Positions 1 to 5,000 of a DNA stretch of 5,964 bases are shown here, piece by piece. The stretch is from DASQVO01 sp035640715 (GTDB lineage: Bacteria > Actinomycetota > Actinomycetes > Streptosporangiales > Streptosporangiaceae). Within the stretch, counting starts at the first letter, position 1; every line of letters starts with the position of its first letter. The stretch lies in assembly GCA_035640715.1 (NCBI GenBank), contig DASQVO010000433.1:1-5964 (forward strand), given 5' to 3'. Below the pieces are notes generated by a model that made no database searches, was not told the origin of the DNA, and worked only from the letters and a program-made list of their open reading frames with translations. The position numbers and the translations under genes are program-made.

Positions 1-397
<397 letters not shown>

Positions 398-408
398 ATG
401 TCTATTAA

Positions 409-438
409 CAAACCGCTTAGCTTGTGCCCAGCGGATTG
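409..438 (-). promoter_or_regulatory. leader hairpin next to the 16S 5' end
   Basis: Arms 438-430 (CAATCCGCT) and 417-409 (AGCGGTTTG) pair at 8 of 9 positions, with one U-U mismatch and a 12-nt loop. The structure ends about 11 nt upstream of the mature 16S 5' end. That fits a pre-16S processing or folding element. It could instead be part of the long stem formed with sequence downstream of 16S, which cannot be seen here. Confidence 0.5.
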
Positions 439-530
439 TTTACATCCGAGAGTGCCTCACTGACCAGCCAGAAGACAGGCCAGAGAAGCGATCTTGGCAA
501 TCTCCGTAGTGAGATAGCGCCGTGATAGGC

Positions 531-549
531 ACCCCTCACTGACGGGGGT
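531..549 (-). promoter_or_regulatory. leader hairpin, C4/G4 stem
   Basis: ACCCC (549-545) pairs with GGGGT (535-531) around a 9-nt loop. It is a short GC stem in the middle of the rRNA leader. It has no following U-run, so it is not an intrinsic terminator, and its role is unknown. Confidence 0.4.
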
Positions 550-572
550 TGTGCTTAATGCACTGGCTTTTA

Positions 573-596
573 GCACGCTGTTGAGTTCTCAAGAAG
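573..596 (-). promoter_or_regulatory. NusA/boxC-like rRNA antitermination element
   Basis: The minus strand reads CTTCTTGAGAACTCAACAG followed by CGTGC. The core GAACTCAACAG (588-578) differs by one base from the GAACUCAAUAG boxC RNA that I recall being bound by the KH domains of Mycobacterium tuberculosis NusA. Similar TTGAGAACTCAA blocks are widespread in actinobacterial rRNA leaders about 150-200 nt upstream of 16S. Here it lies about 180 nt upstream of 16S and about 50 nt downstream of the predicted P2 start. The CTTCTTGAGA part may serve as boxA. Its role would be to recruit Nus factors so that transcription of the untranslated rRNA operon resists Rho termination. Motif presence is directly seen; function is by homology. 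Confidence 0.75.
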
Positions 597-611
597 CGGG
601 CGCGCACCTTC

Positions 612-629
612 GGCGGGCTTTCACCCGCC
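612..629 (-). promoter_or_regulatory. GC hairpin near the predicted P2 transcript start
   Basis: GGCGGG (629-624) pairs perfectly with CCCGCC (617-612) around a 6-nt loop (TGAAAG). The stem starts about 11 nt after the predicted P2 transcription start, just before the boxC-like element. It occupies the place of a boxB-like or 5'-protecting stem in nut-like leaders. No U-run follows. Confidence 0.5.
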
Positions 630-646
630 TCCAGGGCAACTACTCT

Positions 647-675
647 AACTTACCAGTCAGGATGTCCGTTGTCAA
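647..675 (-). promoter_or_regulatory. rRNA operon promoter P2 (proximal)
   Basis: The -35 box TTGACA (675-670) is a perfect sigma-70 consensus, and the -10 box TAAGTT (652-647) follows after a 17-nt spacer. Transcription would start at a purine near 640 or 641, about 243 nt upstream of mature 16S. Position, orientation and the conserved leader element directly downstream all support assignment as the main housekeeping-sigma (HrdB/SigA-type) rRNA promoter. The start base is predicted. Confidence 0.78.
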
Positions 676-840
676 GCGAAGTTCGGATGAACTCTGTGAC
701 TCAGGGGGCTCCCGTCCAGTCAGCACACGCTACCTGACATGCTCCGCGTTCACGTAAGCCGGTCAGATCGCGTAGTTGCTGGGGGTTTCCCTCCGGGCCG
801 GCCCGCCGCTTGGCGTTCCGTTCCCCGTTGGGCAAGAAGA

Positions 841-869
841 ACTTTAGGGAGGGACAGGGCGCTCGTCAA
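841..869 (-). promoter_or_regulatory. rRNA operon promoter P1 (distal)
   Basis: The -35 box TTGACG (869-864) and the -10 box TAAAGT (846-841) are separated by 17 nt, the same geometry as P2. The predicted start is a G near 833, giving a leader of about 436 nt. Multiple tandem promoters are usual for actinobacterial rrn operons (for example Streptomyces rrnD and the mycobacterial rrnA operon). An overlapping TTGACG at 887-882 has no -10 partner at suitable spacing. The pair was found by reading hexamers and spacing only. Confidence 0.68.
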
Positions 870-1081
870 ATCGGCGGGCGACGTCAACAGGCGCCCGGCC
901 TGGCCTACTGCCCGGCTCCGGCGCGTCTTCCGAGGTCAGCGTCCTCGCGACCGACGTGCAGCTCCCCGAAAATCTCCCCAGGAAACTCTTCAGACCCACA
1001 CGGGACCACCCCGCCGGGATCGATCGTGGACACTTATCCCCCGCGACTTTGCGCCCGAAACATTCTCCGGCGGCCGGCCGG

Positions 1082-1096
1082 GCCTGGCCGCCAGGC
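1082..1096. repeat. short perfect inverted repeat GCCTGG-N3-CCAGGC
   Basis: GCCTGG (1082-1087) and CCAGGC (1091-1096) form a perfect 6-bp dyad around CCG. It sits within a G/C-dense block (about 1068-1100) that also contains the self-complementary CGGCCGGCCG. It is probably a structured GC element, and chance is likely at this base composition. Confidence 0.4.
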
Positions 1097-1100
1097 GCCG

Positions 1101-1127
1101 TGGGACCGGTTCAGATCACCGGTACCA
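1101..1127. repeat. 27-bp near-perfect palindrome containing two ACCGGT boxes
   Basis: The left arm (1101-1110, TGGGACCGGT) and right arm (1118-1127, ACCGGTACCA) are complementary at 9 of 10 positions around a 7-bp centre (TCAGATC). Each arm contains the hexamer ACCGGT, itself a palindrome, so the pair is also a direct repeat with a 13-bp period. That geometry would suit an operator for a dimeric DNA-binding protein or an RNA hairpin. No protein is assigned. Confidence 0.5.
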
Positions 1128-1191
1128 GCAGGCCACGTGCCCAAATGTCGCTCTACGGCAGCGGCCACTGACTCCCCGGTGGTCCCGCAAG

Positions 1192-1205
1192 GTGACTCAC
1201 ATCAC
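1192..1205. promoter_or_regulatory. CRP-core-like dyad GTGA-N6-TCAC
   Basis: The plus strand reads GTGACTCACATCAC, matching the core of CRP/GlxR-family sites (TGTGA-N6-TCACA) but without the outer T and A. It lies about 320 bp upstream of the P1 -35 box and about 175 bp downstream of the tyrS stop. Actinobacterial CRP homologues use this core, but the distance to a known promoter is large and the 8-bp core can occur by chance. It is a candidate site only. Confidence 0.3.
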
Positions 1206-1278
1206 GCAGCCTTCTGCCGGCCGGAAGCGGTCCAGCAGGGGACGCCGCCCGCAGCAGCCCGCAGATGCGTGTCGCACA

Positions 1279-1294
1279 TCACTAAATTTAATGA
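1279..1294. repeat. AT-rich palindrome centred on TAAATTTA
   Basis: TCA-C-TAAATTTA-A-TGA is symmetrical at 14 of 16 positions. In a region of very high G+C this AT-rich core stands out sharply. It could be an operator, an UP-like or curved element, or a binding site for a nucleoid protein. I could not pair it with a promoter: the minus-strand TTGTCA at 1297-1292 has no -10 box 17 nt downstream. Confidence 0.45.
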
Positions 1295-1350
1295 CAAGGG
1301 ACGCTCGCGGTTCCTTCCCGCGATGCACGACCGGTGGGTGTGCGCCGCCC

Positions 1351-1374
1351 CACCCGGCCGCCTCGGGCCGGGTG
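1351..1374 (-). terminator. terminator-like hairpin after tyrS
   Basis: CACCCGGCC (1374-1366) pairs perfectly over 9 bp with GGCCGGGTG (1359-1351) around a 6-nt loop. The stem begins only 4 nt after the tyrS stop codon. The bases after it are GGGGCGGCGC, so the U-run of a classical intrinsic terminator is absent. Actinobacteria often have such I-shaped hairpins at transcript ends. It probably ends or stabilises the argH-mpg-tyrS transcript and limits read-through towards the rRNA operon. Confidence 0.65.
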
Positions 1375-1378
1375 AGGA

Positions 1379-2686
1379 TCAGCCGGTGAGGATCTTCACG
1401 GCGCCTACGGTGCGCTTGCCGCGGCGGAGGATCAGGTAGCCGCCGCGCAGCAGGTCGCCAGGGACCGGGACGGCGTCCTCGGACGTCACCTTCCGGTTGT
1501 TCAGGTACGCGCCGCCCTCGGCGATTGCGCGTCTGGCCGCCGACTTGCTGGGGACGATCCCGGTCAGCGCCATCAGGTCAGCGACCGTGGGCAACCCGCC
1601 GGAGCCCTCGCCGCCCCCGGCCCCCCCGTCCCCGGCCTGCCGGACCTCGGCGTGCGGCACCTCCGCGTAGGCATCGGTCAGCGTGGCCTCGTCGATGTCT
1701 TCCAGGTCGCCTTGGCCGAACAGGGCCCGGCTGGCCGCCATCACCCGGCGGCACGCCTCGGCCCCGTGCACGAGCGTCGTCACGTCCTCAGCCAGCGCCC
1801 GCTGCCCGGCCCGGGCCGACGGCCGCTCGGCGGTCTGGCGTTCCAGATCCTCGATCTCCTCGCGGGACCGGAAGGTGAAGACCCGCAGCAGCCCGGGCAC
1901 CTCCGCGTCGGTCACGTTGAGCCAGAACTGGTAGAAGGCGTACGGGCTCATCAGGTCGGGGCTGATCCAGATCGCCCCGCCCTCGGTCTTGCCGTACTTG
2001 GTCCCGTCCGGCTTGGTGATCAGCGTGGTCGCGAGGGCGTGCACGGAGGCTCCCTCGACCCGCCGGATCAGGTCCACCCCGGCAACCAGATTCCCCCACT
2101 GGTCGCTGCCGCCCACCTGGAGCGTGCACTGGTGACGCCGGTACAGCTCCAGGTAGTCGAGGGCCTGAAGGATCTGGTAGCTGAACTCGGTGTAGCTGAT
2201 CCCCCCAGCCTCCAGGCGCGCCTTGACCGACTCCCTGGCCAGCATCTGGTTCACCGGGAAGTGCTTGCCGATGTCGCGCAGGAAGCCGAGCGCGGACATG
2301 CCTGCCGTCCAGTCAAGGTTGCTGACGACCAGCGCGCCGTTGTCCCCGTCGAAGCCGAGGAATCGTGAGACTTCGCCGCGTATTCGCTCGACCCACTGGG
2401 CGACGACTTCCGTCGGGTTGAGCACACGCTCGGCCGACTTGCCGCTCGGGTCACCGATCAGCCCGGTGGCGCCGCCGACGACCGCGATCGGCCGGTGCCC
2501 GGCCAGTTGCAGCCGCCGCAGTGTCAGCAGCTGCACAAGGTTCCCGATATGCAGCCCAGGCGCCGTCGGGTCGAAGCCGACATAAACCGTGACCGGGCCG
2601 GAATCCAGCGCCTTGCGCAGCTCGTCAAGGTCGGTGGACAGCGCGATCAGGCCGCGCCAGGTCAGCTCGTCGATGATGTCGGTCAC
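1379..2686 (-). CDS. tyrS: tyrosyl-tRNA synthetase (TyrRS)
   Basis: Cytoplasmic class I aminoacyl-tRNA synthetase, 435 residues, which activates tyrosine with ATP and charges tRNA-Tyr. The Rossmann catalytic domain carries YVGFDPTAPGLHIGN (35-49) with the HIGH-type motif HIGN at 46-49, GDP at 78-80, YQILQALD (170-177), GSDQWGN (193-199) and the KMSKS equivalent KYGKT (230-234). Compared with Bacillus stearothermophilus TyrRS numbering, the tyrosine-pocket residues Y34, D78, Y169, Q173 and D176 appear here as Y35, D79, Y170, Q174 and D177. The helical anticodon domain follows, then a C-terminal S4-like tRNA-binding domain (about 367-435). A Gly-rich segment (351-364) joins the last two and is longer than the usual linker. 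The GTG start shares GTGA with the mpg stop and lacks a strong Shine-Dalgarno sequence, which suggests translational coupling. A hairpin follows the stop. Confidence 0.97.
   Translation of the reverse strand: MTDIIDELTWRGLIALSTDLDELRKALDSGPVTVYVGFDPTAPGLHIGNLVQLLTLRRLQLAGHRPIAVVGGATGLIGDPSGKSAERVLNPTEVVAQWVERIRGEVSRFLGFDGDNGALVVSNLDWTAGMSALGFLRDIGKHFPVNQMLARESVKARLEAGGISYTEFSYQILQALDYLELYRRHQCTLQVGGSDQWGNLVAGVDLIRRVEGASVHALATTLITKPDGTKYGKTEGGAIWISPDLMSPYAFYQFWLNVTDAEVPGLLRVFTFRSREEIEDLERQTAERPSARAGQRALAEDVTTLVHGAEACRRVMAASRALFGQGDLEDIDEATLTDAYAEVPHAEVRQAGDGGAGGGEGSGGLPTVADLMALTGIVPSKSAARRAIAEGGAYLNNRKVTSEDAVPVPGDLLRGGYLILRRGKRTVGAVKILTG
2683..2686 (-). promoter_or_regulatory. mpg stop / tyrS start overlap (GTGA)
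   Basis: The tyrS start GTG (2686-2684) and the mpg stop TGA (2685-2683) share bases in the string GTGA. Upstream there is only a weak purine run (GGGA about 11 nt before the start). Overlaps of this kind normally mean that ribosomes ending one gene re-initiate on the next, so tyrS expression probably depends partly on mpg translation. Confidence 0.7.
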
Positions 2687-3450
2687 TGCTGCATGGTCCC
2701 ATCTTCACCGAGCGGAGCGGTAACCGGTATCGCCCTGGCGCGCCGGCGCGGCGTATGCGGCCGGTAGACGGAGACCGTCGGGTCGCCGTCGATCCAGAAC
2801 CGCCACGCCACCTCGGCGGCGCCGGTGACCCCCACCCGCGGGCCACGTCGCACCTGGCCGGGGGCTGGCACGCCCCCGGACAGGGGCCCGGAGATCCGCA
2901 GCGGGGACCCTGGATCACAGACGTCTGCGCCATCCAGGCTGCGGTCGATGGCCAGGGCCTGGCAGAGCCGGGCCGGGCCCCGGGCTAGCTCGGTATCGGT
3001 GCGTGCGGTGGCCCGCCGCCGCCGGGCCACCGGGGCGCCCGCCACCACGGCGCCCGCCCTCAGCAGCACCGCCGACGCGGTGCCCTCCGGCAGGCAGACC
3101 AGGTTCACGCAGAAGTGCATGCCGTAGGTGAAGTAGACGTAGGCGTGGCCCGGCGGGCCGAACATCACCGCGTTGCGCCGGGTCTGGCCACGGTAGGCGT
3201 GCGACGCGGGATCCACGGCGCCCGCGTACGCCTCCACCTCGGTCAAGGCCACGGCGACGAGCCCGTCCGGCGTCTCGTGCTCGATGACGCAGCCGAGCAG
3301 CGCCGGCGCGACCTCCTGTGACGGCCGGTCGAAGAACGAGCGTGGCAGCAGGACGCCGGGTGGCCCGCCCGCGCCTGGGCCGGCCAGCGGGCGGGCCCCG
3401 CCGCCAACCACCGAGCCGCCAGCGCCGCGGCCGGTCAGCTTGTCGCCCAC
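2683..3450 (-). CDS. mpg: DNA-3-methyladenine glycosylase, AAG/MPG family
   Basis: Monofunctional glycosylase that removes alkylated or deaminated purines (3-methyladenine, hypoxanthine) at the first step of base excision repair. The family core begins at LLPRSFFDRP (34-43). TEVEAYAG (70-77) contains E73, matching catalytic E125 of human AAG, and Y75 matches Y127. H84 in DPASHAYRG matches H136. YVYFTYGMHFCVN (104-116) supplies Y106 and N116, matching Y159 and N169. ELARGPARLCQALAID (154-169) and RGPRVGVT (202-209) are further family blocks. At 255 residues it is longer than the roughly 200-residue bacterial norm because of an N-terminal Gly-rich stretch of 33 residues. The GTG start at 3450 overlaps argH by 16 nt and has no clear ribosome site. 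A GTG at codon 14 (3411) is an alternative start, so the exact N terminus is uncertain. The product assignment is firm. Confidence 0.93.
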   Translation of the reverse strand: MGDKLTGRGAGGSVVGGGARPLAGPGAGGPPGVLLPRSFFDRPSQEVAPALLGCVIEHETPDGLVAVALTEVEAYAGAVDPASHAYRGQTRRNAVMFGPPGHAYVYFTYGMHFCVNLVCLPEGTASAVLLRAGAVVAGAPVARRRRATARTDTELARGPARLCQALAIDRSLDGADVCDPGSPLRISGPLSGGVPAPGQVRRGPRVGVTGAAEVAWRFWIDGDPTVSVYRPHTPRRRARAIPVTAPLGEDGTMQQ

Positions 3451-4865
3451 GCCGCGTGCTGGTCGGCGACCTTCCGCAGCGCGGCAAGCTGCTCGGCGAC
3501 CCGCTCCGGGGCCGTGCCGCCATGCTGCGTGCGCGCGGCCAGCGCCCCCTCCACCGTCAGCACCTGGCGCACGTCCGGGGTGAGATGCGGCGAGACCCGC
3601 TGCAGGTCCGCGTCGCTGACCTCATGCAGGTCCACGTCGTGCACCTGGCACCAGACCACGAGGTGGCCGACGATCTCGTGCGCCTCGCGGAACGGGACGC
3701 CGCGCCGCACGAGGTATTCGGCCAAGTCGGTGGCCAGCGTGTAGCCTGCGCTCGCGCTTCCCGTCACCCGCTCGGCATGCAGCCGGAACGTCGCCACCAG
3801 CCCGGCCATCGCAGGCAGCACCAGGAGCAGCGTGTCCACCGCGTCGAACACCGGCTCCTTGTCCTCCTGCAGGTCACGGTTGTAGGTCAGCGGCAGCCCC
3901 TTCAGCGTGGTCAGCAGGCCGGTGAGCCCGCCGATGAGCCGCCCCGCCTTGCCGCGCGCCAGCTCCGCCACGTCCGGGTTCTTCTTCTGCGGCATGATCG
4001 ACGAGCCGGTCGCGTAGGCGTCGTCGATCTCGATCCAGCCGAACTCCTGCGACGACCACAGCACGATCTCCTCGCCCAGCCGCGAGAGGTGCACGCCGGT
4101 CAGCGCGGCCGCGAAGCAGAACTCGGCGGCGAAGTCCCGGTCGCTGACCGCGTCCATGGAGTTCGTCGCCGCGGAATCGAAGCCGAGCTGCCCGGCGAGC
4201 TCACGCGGGTCGAACGCGAGCGACGACCCCGCCAGCGCGCCCGCGCCGAGCGGCGAAATCGCCGCCCGCTTGTCCCAGTCCCGCAGCCGGTCCGCGTCGC
4301 GCGCGAACGCGTTGACGTGAGCCAGCAACTGGTGGGAGAACAGCACCGGCTGGGCGTGCTGGAGATGCGTCATGCCCGGCGCCGCGACGTCCGCGTGCCG
4401 CTCGGCCTGGCTGAGCAGCGCGGTCTCCAGCTCCGCGATCCGCGAGACGATCCTCCGCACGTGGTCGCGCAGGTACAGCCGCAGGTCGGTGGCCACCTGG
4501 TCGTTGCGGCTGCGCCCGGCCCGGAGCTTGCCGCCGAGGGCGCCCAGCCGCTCGAGGAGCCCGCGTTCCAGGGCCGTGTGCACGTCCTCGTCCGCGGCGG
4601 CCGGGCGGAAGGTGCCGTCACGGCAGGCCCGGTCGAGGTCGTCCAGGGCGGTGAGCATCGCATCCCGCTCTGCTTCGGTCAGCAGCCCGGCGCCAAAGAG
4701 CGCCCGGGCATGCGCGCGGGAGGCGAGCAGGTCGTAGGGGGCGAGCCGCCAGTCGAACTGGACGCTCACCGACAGCCGGGCCAGCGCATCCGCCGGGCCC
4801 GACTCGAACCGCCCACCCCACAGCCGGGTCGGCGGCGCGCTCCCTGCCTCTCCCACGTCTCCCAC
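3435..4865 (-). CDS. argH: argininosuccinate lyase
   Basis: Cytoplasmic, normally homotetrameric enzyme that splits argininosuccinate into arginine and fumarate, the last step of arginine synthesis. The 476 residues are normal for the family. Seen in order are LWGGRF (15-20), GKLRAGRSRNDQVATDLRLY (112-131), the catalytic-His block GMTHLQHAQP (164-173, H167) and the fumarase/aspartase-superfamily signature GSSIMPQKKNPD (287-298), whose flexible loop carries the proposed catalytic serine (S288/S289). LPLTYNRDLQEDKEP (324-338) is also typical. The chosen start is GTG at 4865, with AGGGA only 2 nt upstream. A GTG at codon 4 (4856) gives better spacing (about 11 nt) and may be the true start; the difference is three residues. 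It lies 135 nt after argG and overlaps the predicted mpg start. No frameshift or missing key residue is seen. Confidence 0.97.
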   Translation of the reverse strand: MGDVGEAGSAPPTRLWGGRFESGPADALARLSVSVQFDWRLAPYDLLASRAHARALFGAGLLTEAERDAMLTALDDLDRACRDGTFRPAAADEDVHTALERGLLERLGALGGKLRAGRSRNDQVATDLRLYLRDHVRRIVSRIAELETALLSQAERHADVAAPGMTHLQHAQPVLFSHQLLAHVNAFARDADRLRDWDKRAAISPLGAGALAGSSLAFDPRELAGQLGFDSAATNSMDAVSDRDFAAEFCFAAALTGVHLSRLGEEIVLWSSQEFGWIEIDDAYATGSSIMPQKKNPDVAELARGKAGRLIGGLTGLLTTLKGLPLTYNRDLQEDKEPVFDAVDTLLLVLPAMAGLVATFRLHAERVTGSASAGYTLATDLAEYLVRRGVPFREAHEIVGHLVVWCQVHDVDLHEVSDADLQRVSPHLTPDVRQVLTVEGALAARTQHGGTAPERVAEQLAALRKVADQHAAWATS

Positions 4866-4898
4866 AGTCCCTATACTCCGCTCGCTCTACTCTCTCTG

Positions 4899-4915
4899 GC
4901 CGGGCAGCACCCGGC
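4899..4915 (-). promoter_or_regulatory. small hairpin upstream of argH
   Basis: GCCGGG (4915-4910) and CCCGGC (4904-4899) form a perfect 6-bp stem with a 5-nt loop in the argG-argH gap, about 34 nt before the argH start. The sequence between it and argH is purine-rich (AGAGAGAG). It could be an RNA stabilising or pausing structure. No repressor site of the ArgR type was recognised. Confidence 0.35.
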
Positions 4916-4949
4916 AGCTCACCGCGCCGACCCGTCTGCTGCCCGCCCG

Positions 4950-4975
4950 CGCGGGGCCTGCCTCCAGGCCCCGCG
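4950..4975 (-). terminator. perfect 10-bp GC hairpin after argG
   Basis: CGCGGGGCCT (4975-4966) pairs with AGGCCCCGCG (4959-4950) around a 6-nt loop (GGAGGC), 25 nt after the argG stop. No U-run follows. It may be an actinobacterial-style terminator for argG, or a partial terminator or stabiliser setting different levels of argG and argH from a shared transcript. Confidence 0.6.
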
Positions 4976-5000
4976 GACTCAGGCCCGGCCGCCGCGGGGC

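Larger units (their letters stand above)
398..640 (-). other. rRNA operon leader (pre-16S 5' external spacer)
   Basis: This is the transcribed spacer between the predicted P2 start (about 640) and the mature 16S 5' end (about 397), roughly 243 nt. It contains no credible ORF. In transcription order it holds a GC hairpin (629-612), a NusA/boxC-like element (596-573), a C4/G4 hairpin (549-531) and a hairpin next to the 16S 5' end (438-409). It is richer in A/T than the neighbouring genes. In related bacteria such leaders carry antitermination signals and one strand of the RNase III processing stem, whose partner lies 3' of 16S and outside this window. The leader role is inferred from position and from the motif; the boundaries depend on the predicted transcription start. 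Confidence 0.8.
870..1350. other. non-coding region upstream of the rRNA promoters
   Basis: This stretch of about 480 nt separates the tyrS terminator-like hairpin from promoter P1. No minus-strand ORF of useful size is present. Plus-strand open frames crossing it (739-1389 and 810-1439) encode Arg/Pro-rich sequence without recognisable domains and run antisense into the rrn promoters and the tyrS end, so I treat them as spurious. What can be seen are inverted repeats: 1082-1096, 1101-1127, a CRP-core-like site at 1192-1205 and an AT-rich palindrome at 1279-1294. It may hold further rrn promoters or regulator sites. I found no other convincing -35/-10 pair and no tRNA gene. Confidence 0.6.

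Noticed and set aside
551..757. Plus-strand 68-codon frame
   Set aside because: It is antisense to the rRNA leader, the boxC-like element and promoter P2, and has no recognisable domain or family signature.
882..887. Second minus-strand TTGACG just upstream of P1
   Set aside because: At a 17-nt spacer the -10 position would be GAGCGC, which does not resemble a -10 box.
1034..1041. TTATCCCC resembling a DnaA box
   Set aside because: It is a single imperfect copy with no cluster and no dnaA/dnaN context, so there is no case for an origin.
1031..1059. Possible third rrn promoter with TAAGTG as -10
   Set aside because: The hexamer 17 nt upstream is TTCGGG, a poor -35 box, so support is too weak to annotate.
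398..1378. tRNA gene or T-box riboswitch in the intergenic region
   Set aside because: I found no cloverleaf with TTCGANTC-type T-arm or CCA end, and no T-box core sequence. tyrS itself starts inside mpg with no leader.
739..1439. Plus-strand open frames of 216 and 209 codons in the tyrS-rrn gap
   Set aside because: The two frames overlap each other, encode Arg/Pro-rich sequence of random appearance, cross the rrn P1 promoter and run antisense into the tyrS end. No ribosome site or family signature was seen.
4870..4875. TATAGG as a -10 box for a leaderless argH transcript
   Set aside because: The distance to the GTG start suits a leaderless promoter, but the final T of the -10 consensus is missing and the -35 position reads CAGAGA.
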